NCBI GenBank assembly: GCA_025667525.1
Contig: CM046882.1
Location: 528,886,618 to 528,950,617 of the forward strand
Length of the DNA: 64,000 bases
Reading direction: 5' to 3'
From: Glebionis coronaria
Lineage: Eukaryota > Streptophyta > Magnoliopsida > Asterales > Asteraceae
This document shows positions 25,333 through 39,531 of the stretch, one piece after another. Under the pieces are notes generated by a model. That model did not search any database. It had not been told where the DNA came from and saw nothing but the letters and a program-made list of their open reading frames with translations. Within the stretch, counting starts at the first letter, position 1. Each line of letters opens with the position of its first letter. The translations under genes and the position numbers were made by a program.

Positions 25333-25804
25333 CTCGTGGCTCGTGATGCTAGGACCAACAAGGTGTTCGTGTTTTGTGATGGAAGAAAAATCCGTATAGG
25401 GTTTTTCTGGGCGGTTTTGTGTGCGCAGCAGTATTCAGAAGGCCATAACTTTGTATTGACCTGTTGAATCGCCACGAAAATTCTTGTGTGTGTTCTACAC
25501 ACATATATCTAGATATCCACTGGAGGGATTGTCGTGATCTATCCCCAAGAAAAAGTTATTAAGCATCGAAGTCAGCAGTGATCATATGTTGTTTTCTGTA
25601 AACAGTAATAGTATAAACGTGATTTCTCCTTCGTTAACTGTTGGATCGTCGTGAAATTCGCGCTGTAGGTTCTTGACACTTGTGTCTAGGATCTCACCGA
25701 AGGGATCTTTGATCTGAGCTCTCATGAAAAAGATATTCGATGTCGAAGTTTGCTGCAGTTTATGGTTTTCACATAAAATCATGATTTAGGGTATATAAAA
25801 CACT

Positions 25805-25980
25805 AGATCGATTAGCCGCTGATGTGTGTTATTTAGACGCTGATAGATGTTGGTGTTAGTGGATGTCATTGATGCTGACAAGGCATGGATGAGACGCTGA
25901 TGGCCAGGCGCTGACAGGTTTAAAGATGACGCTGACAATGTTATACATAGGCGCTGACAGGAAAATCATGTGTCGTCCGA
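25805..25980 (+). repeat. (G)ACGCTGAYA word array in element C
   Basis: About seven copies or near-copies of CGCTGA(C/T) within 175 bases, irregularly spaced. The same core (AACGTTGACA, AACGCTGACA) also recurs in the U3 of C's own LTRs (24858-24925 and 26977-27045), so the word is present in both the LTR and the interior. Confidence 0.8.
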
Positions 25981-26005
25981 TATATTGATTTTCAAACACT
26001 GATAA

Positions 26006-26029
26006 GTGTTGTCCGATATTGGACAACAC
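26006..26029. repeat. 24-base near-perfect palindrome inside element C
   Basis: GTGTTGTCCGAT followed by ATTGGACAACAC, one mismatched pair. It occupies the same place relative to the word array as the perfect palindrome of B, although the outer bases differ (GTG/CAC against GTA/TAC). Confidence 0.9.
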
Positions 26030-27674
26030 ACACTGATGAGATCTTGGACAGTGAAGGATCTTGGATGACAAAGGAAATGCTGCTGTTTGGAAAATTGGTA
26101 AGGTTTTTAGCACACAAAATAAGGAAAGTATTTACGCACGAAGGTACATGGGATCTCCGTTTTATACAGAATATCATGTTGATATTAATGGCTCGGATAT
26201 TTTTAAAAGGGCTCAATGATTTTTACGCAAGTTAGCAACAATTCATGAAGAATCTGATTGATATTAGATTATGTAATCGAGGTAGCCTTGTGAAAAAGTT
26301 ATTCGTTCTAAGACTTTTACATATGGTATGAAGATGTTATTTCATTAAGATTCGTCATGAAGAGGTGTTGGCTTAAGGGGAATAATTCTTATGGTAAGTT
26401 TGATGTTTGAAGAAGATTTTTGCGAGGTTATGTTCTATCATATCTTAAAAGTAATCAGCATTACAATTAACTTTTAAGATAACTTGTTTGCGCTTTTAAT
26501 GGTTGGTGACGAAGACTTGTCATATCTAGCAAAATAGGATTGCTATCACTTGAAGGAGTTAGATTATCGTGCTTAGTGTCTCACAAAGGATAAGGATTTT
26601 GACAATGAGATCGAGGTCTACTTATACTTTGTGCCATGAGTATAAGTTCTTTATCACGTGGATAGTACAAGACATGGAACATAGGTTTGGGTTACTCTAC
26701 TTCTACATCAAGAATATTATAGTTATTTGTCTTCAAGATCATTACAGAGAGCCTACATATGGAGAATCTTTGATTGCATACATTGTTTCCTTCCCTATTG
26801 ATGTGACAAAAAGGGGAAGACATACATGCTACACTTGAGGGGAAGCAATTTGAAGATGATGTACCACTTACAAGAGATACACATAGAGTTTTGCCGACAT
26901 CAACTAGGGAAGATTGTTGGGTCAAAAAGTTGATGTGGCAGAAACTCAAAACGAAGAAAACATGAAGGCATTTGTTCAACGTTGACACATTGTGTCTAGA
27001 CGTTGACAAGTGTTAACGAAACGCTGACAGAAGTCAAACGCTGTTGGAAATATCTATTTAGGATAAATATTCAGAATATTATTTATGAATATTCTGTATT
27101 AGTTATTTAAATAGAAGATATGCATGTTTATTGTATATTATCTCTTGTAAAACCCTAATCCTTACACTATAAAAGGAACCAAGGGTTATTAGGTTTTTCA
27201 TAACTTTCATTCACAATGTAAACCTAAAGCGTGTGTTGCACTAGACGTGGGATTAATGTATACACGTCTAGTGGTTGTTGTTTATTAATATAATTAGCAA
27301 CCCTTTGATTAATTCATGTGTTATTGTGTCCAAACACCTTGTTTAATGATTATTGTTCTTTTCCGCTTTGATTGTTAATCATATGAACAATGGGCATTCC
27401 TAGTAGCTAAAAGATTCGAGGAAATCAAGGTTTTCACAGAGAGAAACTATGTGTTTTATTGAAGTGATATGAATAACCAACACCCTCTCCATCAAAGGAG
27501 AGGGCTTATATACCCAAGTCCTTAGTGGACTTAGGCCTTCCAACCCATGGACAAGCCCATGGGCTAGGTTAATAATGTAAATATAGTAACTTTCTAACTA
27601 CGAGCTTACAACGTTTAATAATATTATTGGAGTGACCGATACTTCTAACATACGTTAAAAACATATTTCCAACA

Positions 27675-27690
27675 ATCTCCCCCTAAGGGA
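27675..27690 (-). promoter_or_regulatory. Element D polypurine tract
   Basis: On the minus strand CCCTTAGGGGGAGAT ends just before the LTR start TGTTGGAAATATG. This layout is typical of copia-type 3' LTR borders. Confidence 0.65.
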
Positions 27691-28343
27691 GGTCACTCCA
27701 AATTACGAAGTACTAAACCTAGCATACTATACTAATTCTTCGTTCTTGAGCTCCTAGTTGTTTCTCTTTTCTTCTTTTTCTTTTTCGGCTTGTGAATATG
27801 TTGTAATAATCTTTGAGCTTTGGCTTGCAACATGTTCTTTTGGCTTTGACTTGTCTTGTAACTTGAGATCATCTTCACGTGCAGTCTTTGCCTTCTTGTG
27901 ATGTTTGCCTCTTTGTGACTTCATGTCCCACATACCTATCCTTTGTTGAATTCTTGAAAGTCTCAGACAGCAGAAGACTTTTTGGTCAGACTTTCTTGAA
28001 TTTTGCTGAAACATTTGATGCAGAAGGATTAAGTATGTGAGGACGACTTCATCTGGTACCCCACAACGCCACCGTCTTCAAATGCAGCAACATAATAAGA
28101 CACTAATAAAATGGATTTGATATTTTATTCTGATTCGGTAGAATTTTACATCGGTCGGTGAAGACCGTTGGACGATAATAAATATCGTACTTATGACAGG
28201 TAGCTCTAATTAAAGATCTCCTTGACAAGATTTCGCGGGCAAACCCGTTCTCTTTATTCGACCGTCCAAAGCTGACTGGGAACATAAGGAGTGAATCACT
28301 TGGATAATAGATATCCTTATGATTGAAGCCGTCAATTCATGAA
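27691..28343 (-). other. Element D 3' untranslated spacer
   Basis: Lies between the tandem repeats and the polypurine tract. An open frame at 27754-28014 (minus, lysine-rich) has no recognised domain and I do not call it a gene. Confidence 0.4.
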
Positions 28344-28743
28344 CCTGGAACAAGTGAATTTCAATTAATATTTTCACCGTCGTTGCTTTCCAGTTGTCAC
28401 TAGCTTGATTCTAATAGAATCTTGCTTGTCACCTACCGTAGTGCTGTTTGATGTTGGCACTGGAAGGATTTCCACTCTTCACTGTGAACACTAAAAAGTG
28501 CCACTCTAAGTGTTCTGGCAGGATCACTTGGATTTTGCGTAGAGTCCCTGGAACAAGTTTAATCTCAATTAAGAGTCAAACCATCATTTCTTTCCAGTTA
28601 TCACAAGATTAGTTTTTAAAGAACCGCGTGTGTCACCTACCATGAGCTTGTTTGATGTTGGCTCAAGCAGGATTTCCATCTTCATTGTAATACTTTCATA
28701 TCACTCAGATGTTCGGGCAATATTACAAAAATATTGCATAGGA
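28344..28743 (-). repeat. Two diverged tandem units of about 200 bases in D's 3' untranslated region
   Basis: Both units begin CCTGGAACAAGT (28344, 28547). They share CTTTCCAGTT-TCAC, TGTCACCTACC, GCTTGTTTGATGTTGGC-like and GGATTTCCA blocks in the same order. Divergence is high, so the duplication is old. Confidence 0.75.
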
Positions 28744-29847
28744 CTCATAAAAAATCTTTCTTGTTTTAAAATTGTGTCCTAATGAGACTTTTGATGATCT
28801 CATGGCTCTAGACTCAATGGTGCATTTTGTTTTGGTGAGCGGAGGCTGGAGAGGATTGCCAACTTTTCAATATCAATTTATTCAGAGTGAATAAACCGAT
28901 AGATAACGTGTTGAACTCCGTGACATTAAAACAAATATCTTTTGAGAGATACTTGAGTTGGCTGGGAGGGGTTGTGCATCGCATCACTGGGTCCATGATA
29001 CTTTGTCTTCAAGATGAGTTGACCCAGTTTCTGCCTAAGTTGTAAGGAGGGATTCTTTCTTTACACCCTTTATCTTTACATTTTTTTTTCATTCTTCAAC
29101 CCCTTCAATGCTTACCAATACATCATCACTATAACTTTGTTGTGATTGTTCCAGTGCTAGCATCAGTACTTGGTCGGCATTCAGCTACATTCACAATCCA
29201 TTCCCCATCTTTCCTAAGGACTTCTATTTTATAACTATGGAATTATCCTTGGGAATATTCCTCCGGTATCGGAAGAATCATTGGACTAGCACCTAATCCT
29301 ACCACCCTTTTGTCACCACATCCGTTGTGAATTAAGTGTGTTTTGGGTAAGTGTTCGTCTTCATGAAAAAATCCTTAAAATCACTGAGGTATTTTTGATA
29401 TAAATATCAAGATTTTTTGTACCTTCAGCGTTTTTGACAACAAAATGCTCCCCCTTAACATATGCATAGCACATATCAAGTTGGATTTTCCATTAAGCCC
29501 TTTTCATTCTTAGCCACATATGTTTACAAGTCTCCTTAATCCCATTTTCTCCCCTTATCCAAAATGTTAATCATCAATATTTTGGATATTAATGGATTAA
29601 CCGGTCTTTGGGTAACAAAATGAAATCAGTTGTTGGCCATAGAACATATCAATTCACCCCCTCAAGTTAATGAGGGTTAGTTGTAGCGCTTGAGTATGAT
29701 ATATTTTGAAAGATTTAGAATCTCGTGAGAAATTCTTGAAAAATTATCATACTTTAACACTACAGCAAGCCACAAAAGCACAATATTCATAGTATTTACA
29801 TATTCACAAGTAAAATATGGACTTGACCTGAGATAGTACGACCCATT
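28744..29847 (-). other. Element D non-coding spacer
   Basis: No gene seen. It contains several purine-rich blocks on the minus strand, for example TTAAGGGGGAGCAT near 29450 and CTTGAGGGGGTGAA near 29660, resembling polypurine tracts. These may be internal tracts or relics of older element borders. Confidence 0.4.
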
Positions 29848-32800
29848 TTAAATGGATCGTTCCATTAGCTTGTGGTGCGCTCCATATGGTCTTCCACCAA
29901 CTAATCGTTCTAGACTTCTCATAAGACGTCTTTCCCTTAGCTTTTCATCAATTTTCTTAATCACGTAGTTGGCACTCTACCGTAATCCCGGGTGCCAATC
30001 TACAGTTAACCTCTAGAAGAGTCTTGTTATAGTTGAGATGCACCAACTTTTCCCTGATATGTTTGAGAATCCCATCACTGAATTTGTTGATCTCTGGAAT
30101 TCTCATGAACTTCATCAGTCCACGGCCATTCAAGTAGAAAATGTCGTGAATCAGGTCAGTGGTGCTGGTGTATGGAGATTTGCCCGTATGCCTAAGCAAC
30201 ACTTTAGTACGTTGAAGAGAAAGATTCAGCTTCCTTTGATAACTTTCTACTCCAAGTTGCAGATCTTCAACTCTTTTCTTGATGACAATTTGACGTGTGT
30301 ACATTCTAAGAGTTGAATTCAAGGCAATGATTTCTTCGGAAGTCAAATGTCTTAGCGAGTTGTGAGTTATCAGAAGCAGCATGTCTTCAATATCTTCGAG
30401 ACGAAGAAGTGGAAAATCTCCTTCCTGGAAAATCTCCTTCCTGGAGTAGATACAGGAACATCAATAGTATGTCTTCGACTTGATCAGATACTAGAAAATC
30501 CGGTACAGGTTGATCGGGTTCTGTTAGTTGTTGTTGTACTAAAGGTGTGGTAACAGAAGCAGCGGTAACTGGGACAGATGTGACAGGGACAAATGTGGTT
30601 GTAGGAGCGGTTGTGGCTGGAGTAGATGATGAAGCTGTATCAGCATCTACATCATGAAACTTCTTGGTGCGTCTTCCTTGTCGTGGTGGAGGTTTCTTGG
30701 CTGTTGGAGTTGATTTATCTTTGGTAACATCATCCTTGCGTGATTTGTCACCTTTGGCAGCATCATCCTCCATAGCATCATCATCATCGGACTTGTCTTT
30801 ATCAAACTTGTCTTCCACATCTCCATCCTTTTTCTCTTTATCACCGTCCCCTTCTTCTTCATCATCACCATCATCGTCTTCACCATCACCATTATCATTG
30901 CCACAACTGTTTTTATCACTACCGGCTTCGTCATTACTACCTCCTTCGTCATCACTACCTCCTTCGACATCACTTCCTCCTTCGTCATCACTAGCTTCTT
31001 CGTCATCACCATCGTCATCATCATCATCATCGTTGTCGGATTCGTCTTCCTCTTTCTCTTCATTTAATATATTGTAAGGAACTACAATACCATGTTTCTT
31101 GAATATATCTGTATCTTCATCCATAGCCTTTTTAAAATCCTTTTGAAGGATCTTTTGAGCTTTGTTTGGTTGTAGGACCCGACTTGAATCATACGAGCAT
31201 GTAAGAGCTTCTTCAACTCGTAATCAGTGAGCCTTTGAGCAATAAGAAAATCTGACTTATGAGTGTCAGAAGACTTGATCATGAAATTTCTTGCAGCAAT
31301 TTGTTTCATCTCGTCTCACAAAGCAGGAAGTGCCGTGCCGAGAGATTCTTTAACCTTTTCATCAAGTGAGCCAACTATTGTGTCGTTAGCTTTGGCAAGT
31401 ATCTCTTTCTCCTCTCGGTACCTCTTTTTCAGTTCTCAAAGACGATTGATCGTTGCTTCATTTTTGGCGACTTCAGCTTCTTTGACGTGAGCAAGTTCTT
31501 CTGCATGTGCTTTTCGGGATAATTCTAACTCTTCTTTGAATTTACCAATCGCGTCTTCTTGAGCTATTCTTGTGGATTCTTCACTTTGCTGTCGACGAGC
31601 TAACTCCTCTTTGACTCGAAACATCTCTTCTTGTTGAGCTTTTATGTGTTGTTCCACTTGTAGAATGAATAATGCCGGTAAAGATGGAATCAAAGATACT
31701 GGTGCTATCGGTGGTTGTTGTGTAGTGGTCATTGCAGAACTTGACACTGAAGCTGAGAGAGGTTGAGCTGGTAGAGTTAAGGGAGGTTGAATAGAGGCAG
31801 GTGGGATCACTGTAGTGACTGGAACCGTCACGAATGTACTTGTGGCTTTGTTAGGATCAACATTTTTAACGAGATGTTCAGTGTTTACAAATGTTGTCGT
31901 CTTAGCAGACCCGACAATATTCATACTCTTCAATCCGTCATGAACTTGTTGTTCGACATGATGGTCAAAATTTTCATCATCTTGGGTAGATTTCTCAAGA
32001 ATAGGTATATATTCATCAGGATTCCCAAATTCAATCAGTAGGTAGTATGGTTTCTTTTTCCTTCACACCAGAACCACTGCCCCCCGTGTCTTTCTTACTT
32101 TACATGACAGCTTTCTTTATATTACGCCTTTCAGTTTTGCAAAGTTGTTCTTCTTCATTTATATCTTCATCTTCATCCTCAAGCATCAGCCGCTTCCAAC
32201 TAGACTTTGTGTTATCTTGTTTGGCAACACTTTTCTTTCTTTTGGGCTTAGGTGAACCTGTTTCTTCTGATGGTTCACTTTGTTTGCGTTTGCCTTTGGG
32301 TTTTGGTGAAGAAAAATATCCAGACTCAACTATGCTCTTTTGGTTTTCCATTTCTTCCAACAATTTCTTGTATGCATCACTTTCCTTGATTGCATCATTC
32401 AGCATGTGATCAGGAACTTGAGCTGGGATACCTGTATAGAGACCTTATTGTTCGTCTTGTCTTATATCGATGGTATCATCATCATCTGGTGTGTGGTGAG
32501 AGCTTCCTTCACACTTATCAATTGAGTTATCTTCTAGCATGAAGTAATGAATGATGAGCTTGATGAATCGTGGGAATGGAAAGTACCCAGTCTTCTTACA
32601 TGTTGTCTTGTGGAATAGTTGATAGTGAAACTCCTCCCATAGTAAGTGCGCGTAATTCACATTCTTACCTTTGTAGATTCCCCCAAAGATGCAAGCGTAT
32701 GGTAATCGCAGAGAATCATATCCACTGGTTTTAGCAGTAAGACATCGAATGAGTGTACCGAAGATTGCTTTCCAGGGTTGTCCCAACCTAGCTCTGTTGA

Positions 32801-33230
32801 ATTGAGACACAATCTGTAAGTCAGGATCATCGTATCCAAGAGAATTATACATCCGAATAAGTGCCTTCTTATCAGGGTAGTCTGAAAACTGTTTACCTTG
32901 AGGTGGAGTTGACAAACCAAATATCTAGCGAAAGTAAGGAATAGTGAGAGTCTTTTCCTTTTTGTTGATTGTGAATGCAATCTTGTTGTCTGATATCCTT
33001 TTCTTCGATGCCCAAAATTCATGCATGTAGACAGTTGGAACCGAAGCTGTACCCCTTAATGCCTTCCTGATTGGTGTACGATCAAGAATATCTGTGGCTA
33101 CTTTGTATGCATATTGAGCTGAGGTGGTGTCTTCCTTTATCCTAAAATTGTTTGGTATAAACTTGAGAGGCTTGTCATCGGAGACAGTTGTCTGGTCACC
33201 TTGAACTTGTTGTGCAGTTGGTTCAGACAT
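29848..33230 (-). pseudogene. Accessory ORF of element D (Asteraceae-type repeat protein), broken
   Basis: Function unknown. Read right to left: an N-terminal part (33230-32925; PLKFIPNNFRIKED, VPTVYMHEFWASKKRISDNK), then after an in-frame TAG near 32925 a globular part with QPWKAIFGTLIRCLTAKTSG and PFPRFIKLIIHYFM. Next come a lysine-rich zone, a glutamate-rich coiled-coil zone (31436-31640), a long acidic Asp/Glu/Ser run (31080-30790), a Thr/Val/Pro tract, and a C-terminal domain with QIVIKKRVEDLQLGVESYQ and INKFSDG, ending LMERSI with TAA at 29848-29850. Breaks include the TAG, several frameshifts, a 16-base tandem duplication at 30411-30442 and a frameshift near 29990. From memory, similar proteins recur in Asteraceae assemblies beside copia pol. 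I cannot say what it does. Confidence 0.65.
30411..30442 (-). repeat. 16-base perfect tandem duplication causing a frameshift
   Basis: GGAAAATCTCCTTCCT occurs twice back to back (30411-30426, 30427-30442) inside the accessory ORF. Sixteen is not a multiple of three. Upstream of it the acidic frame reads QEGDFPG; downstream the conserved continuation (EDMLLLITHN...) lies in another frame. One unit too many explains the shift. Confidence 0.9.
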
Positions 33231-33462
33231 GTTTTCTGCTTAAAATAGAAGATACACAGTTGATACACACAAAACTATATATATTATAAGGCATAGACCT
33301 CTAAGCATAGCAAACATATCATATAATACCATAGGGATCAAACAATCTGATAAAAACCACTAGCTTTTGCAACCACAAGAAACAAAGTTTCAAATCATAA
33401 ACAAGACTAAGTATAAATTTATCACTTTTCTGATAATACAATCACTTTCTAATAAACTTTGA

Positions 33463-33534
33463 GTTTTGGATGAAAACCTAGTTTCGGATGAAAACCTAGT
33501 TTTGGATGAAAACCTAGTTTCGGAGGAAACAACT
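33463..33534 (+). repeat. 18-base tandem repeat, about four units
   Basis: Unit GTTT(T/C)GGATGAAAACCTA at 33463, 33481 and 33499, then a degenerate fourth unit at 33517. Just upstream (minus sense) of the accessory ORF start, near the estimated right end of D. Confidence 0.9.
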
Positions 33535-33569
33535 TTCGGAGGAACCTAACTTTCGGTAAACCTTGTTTT

Positions 33570-34272
33570 AAGTGCTTTCTAAATGATTTGAAAACCCGTG
33601 AGGGGGTATATGCTAAAACTGGAATACATGTGTTTCTGTCAACTGTACGCTTTTAATGAAATATGTTATTACACGGGTTACTTTCTCATCATTCATTGAA
33701 CACTTTATGTGTGCGGTAATATGATGAATAGATCTATTGGAAGTAACGAATCCTGTTTGTGTTATCCTTTCTATGGGTAATCAAGCAAACTTTATTATAA
33801 CTAATGGGTAATCTACACCTGGCAGATTACTTCTCATGACATACATGGTCATGATAGTCACTTCGGTAAATTTTCGTTAGTTTTGATGTTATGAGCTTAG
33901 TACAATAAAATATTGACTGTTTTATGTGAGCAAATAGCAACATAGCTCAAAGTGGTGGACATGTATTCAAAACTGTTATTACAAACCTATGGATTCACTC
34001 AACCTTTGTGTTGACCTTTAAGCATATATTTCATGTATTAGTGACTGATAGCATGGAGCAGCATAAGGATGGCATGAAGAGGCACAAGATTGAAATTATT
34101 GATTTAGATTTTGGAAACCTCATATTATAAAATTCTGATTCTTAATGATATATAAAGAAAGTTGATTTCATCACTCTTTTGAGTTGTTTTCTATTATTAT
34201 GACTTGTTAACTATGAAGTAATACCCCAAAATTAGCTTTCGTTGCTATAAGGTAAAATGAGAGTGTTACAGC
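33570..34272 (+). repeat. LTR I, right piece
   Basis: Resumes LTR I after D. AAACCCGTGAGGGGGTATATG (33592-33612) matches the plus-oriented version of the TCTCCCTCGCGGGTTT block of the A and J LTRs. Later the block CACTCAACCTTTGTGTTGACCTTT resembles 58174 onward in LTR fragment K. It ends TGTTACA at 34266-34272. The next bases GCTGGCATAAC may be a decayed primer site, but this is weak. Confidence 0.5.
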
Positions 34273-35605
34273 TGGCATAACCTTTAATTGAAACCATCTC
34301 CCCTCTAAAGTATTAGTTGTTAGATGTATACTTATAATTTTATTCATCAAAATTATCCATCCAAGAGAATCACTAAACGTGAACTTACCCCTTGACCGAG
34401 ATAGGGTTGTCAGCCCTATAGTACTATCATTTAACTAAGCGGCTATTCCCAACTTGAAATATCAATCTAGATACCGAGCTAGAATATAGTTAACGACTTA
34501 TAAAATTAGGGACTTTAGCAACAAGGTACTTAATACAATTTAAAGCAACATTCGGGTCCAAACAATCAATCATGAATTATGTTCATTTATTTTCAAATAG
34601 CATGTATCTCCCTCGCGGGTTTAAAAATATTTAATAACTAGTATAAAGCGAGGCTATAGACTCACCTTAGTATAAAAGACGTACCAAGATGATCGTCGTC
34701 GATAAGTGATGCCCTTTAAACACGAAAACCGCAACCTATCAAATAAGGTGCACACTTTAATAACAATGTACTCAAGTACAACTCACACTTAATAAAATAA
34801 AGTTCAACAATTTAAGTTGTGATCTCACAAAAATAACCATGCAATTCTTACCAATCTTCACCTCTACATGATCACTATACTAAACTATACTCTCGACAAC
34901 AATCTGCCGGAACATACCAAATGTACGGGTTGATTTCCCTTACTTAAACATATCAAAATTTTATGAAACTACCTGAGGAACTCACTTACTATATTTAGAA
35001 AGTCCTCCTAAAAGCTCATCAAAAGATTTTACTTTTAAAACCTTCTGGGACACATCTTTGATTTAAAAAATTCGGACAGTTTAGAGACCTTGACTTATAA
35101 AATCATTTTGACCATTCTAAACAACTCCATTTATAAAACCGACACTTGAGATTGAAAATAGATTCAAAAAAATAAATTTAGAGCCTGAGAACAGCCCTTG
35201 AATCCTTTTAAAACTCATTTTATAGTCCCCAAGATTCGATCCAAATATCAACAACAAATTCGGATTGTGTCGATACTCGTCTCCCGGTACACGAAAATTC
35301 AAACTATCATAACTTCCTCATCGTTTTGAGATAGAAGGGATACCTTATATCAAATAGAAGCTAACGAAAATCTCTACAATATGATCTCATCACTTCAACC
35401 TATTTCCAGACTTAAGACATCCGAAAATAACCTTAAACCTACTGCCCAAAATCAACTCTTTAAAAATCATACTAAAACAATTTTCCAACACATTTTACCC
35501 AATTCCATACTCCTAATATTATCCAACTATCATCCTAACACCTTGATCAAACTCCTAACAAACTTGCATGTCACTTTAACTAATTTTCTATCAAACTTTC
35601 AAACA
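34273..35605 (-). repeat. LTR fragment J, minus orientation
   Basis: Carries TCTCCCTCGCGGGTTTA (34607-34623) and GAGGCTATAGACTCACC (34650-34666), with the order and spacing seen in the LTR of element A, but the rest is diverged. No gene. It stops abruptly at about 35605, where copia RT sequence begins, so the copia element was truncated or invaded here. Confidence 0.5.
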
Positions 35606-36403
35606 CAAAACTAGCCAAAGATAAATATGTTGCTGAAAACTTAGAATTTTTTTTAAGTATGGATGTAAGAAGCACAAGCACACCATTTGAAGTCAAAAAG
35701 TATTTATCTAAGGATGAACATGGTGTTGATGTGGATCTTCACTTATACAGATACATGATAGGTTCACTTATGTACCTTACTGCTTCTAGACCAAACATTA
35801 TGTTTGATGTGTGTGCCAGTTCAAGATATCAAGTAAATCCAAAGGTTTCACACCTACAAGCTATGAAAAGGATCTTTAAATATCTCAAAGGTCAAACGAA
35901 TCTTGGATTATGGTATCCAAGAGAGTCAAATTTTGACTTGGAAGATTACTTAGATAGTGATTATGTTGGAGCGAATCGTGATAGGAAATCCACAACAAGA
36001 GGTTTTCAATTCCTAGGCAGAAGACTTATTTCTTGGTAATGTAAAAAAGCAAACTATGGTTGCTACTTCCACAACTGAAGCTGAATATGTAACTGCTGCT
36101 CATTATTGTGGACAAGTGTTGTGGATTCAGAATTAGATGTTAGATTATGGTTTCAATTTTATGAATACCAAAATCTACATTGATAATGAGAGCACAAGCT
36201 GTATTGTCAAAAATCCAGTGTTTCACTCCAAAACCAAGCATATTGAAACTAAACATCACTTTATAAGAGATGCCTATGTCAAAAAGCTCATTCAGGTTTT
36301 GAAGATCCATACACATAACAATGTGGCTGATTTGTTGACCAAAGCATTTGAAACTAAAAGGTATGAGTTTCTAGTCACACATATTGGTATGATGAACCAA
36401 TAA
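35606..36403 (+). pseudogene. pol: Element E copia pol 3' end: RT tail and RNase H
   Basis: Ty1/copia RT C-terminus and RNase H. Reads DKYVAEN from about 35615, then YRYMIGSLMYLTASRPNIMFDV, LQAMKRIFKYLKGQ, and DSDYVGANRDRKSTTRGF. RNase H continues with TEAEYVTAA, YIDNESTSCIVKNPV, HIETKHHFIRD and ADLLTKAFE, ending in TAA at 36401-36403. Breaks: a TAA where the family has CAA in SWQCKK at about 36038, an extra A a few bases later that shifts frame, and a TAG near 36135. The catalytic YVDD part of RT, integrase and gag are missing because the element is truncated at its left end. Confidence 0.85.
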
Positions 36404-36618
36404 TTGTTACATTTGTTAGGGGAGTATGTAACTATACAATAGTTTTATCTGTTATATTGTATAGTGTTTGCATTTGTTTGTGATGTGTTTACAAGTTCTT
36501 TAGATCAAGAATGTAGAGATTTTAACGATTATAGGGTGCAAATACCAGTGATTATTTTTGAGGTACTATTTCAGACCAAGTACCGCTAGGCAAAATTGAA
36601 GTATCACGTATATCCATG
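36404..36618 (+). other. Element E spacer between pol and accessory ORF, left part
   Basis: Contains TTAGGGGAGTATGT at 36417, a purine tract right after RNase H, which is where a simple copia element would have its 3' LTR border. It ends in CCATG, the target duplicate of element F. The spacer continues at 47440-47626. Confidence 0.6.

Positions 36619-39531
<2,913 letters not shown>

Larger units (their letters stand above)
24796..27438 (+). mobile_element. Element C: 2.6 kb non-autonomous LTR retrotransposon related to B
   Basis: LTRs 24796-25318 and 26915-27438 (523 and 524 bases) begin TGTTGGGTC and end with TTTTTACA or TTTTCACA. I count roughly 17 differences, more than in B, so C probably inserted earlier. 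Primer site TGGTATCAGAGC at 25321-25332; purine tract near 26905. Target duplication GAGAG is perfect (24791-24795 and 27439-27443). The interior has no gag or pol and is alignable with the interior of B (shared 3' third, palindrome, ACGCTGAYA words). Confidence 0.9.
24766..33560 (-). mobile_element. Element D: minus-strand LTR element with short LTR and accessory ORF, pol missing
   Basis: A candidate 3' LTR is split by element C: 24766-24795 plus 27444-27674, about 261 bases, reading on the minus strand from TGTTGGAAATATG to AGAAACAACA. Its minus-strand TATA box (TATATAAG) is at 27505-27512. A polypurine tract follows (minus strand CCCTTAGGGGGAGAT, 27675-27690). Going right come tandem repeats, a non-coding spacer and a decayed accessory ORF (29848-33230). 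No integrase, RT or 5' LTR is found. The right boundary is inferred only from where LTR I resumes, so the 5' half has been deleted or never existed. Confidence 0.55.

Noticed and set aside
30664..31077. Serine/proline-rich plus-strand frame and methionine/lysine-rich minus frame
   Set aside because: Shadows of the GAT/GAA-rich acidic stretch of the D accessory ORF, whose own frame reads as Asp/Glu.
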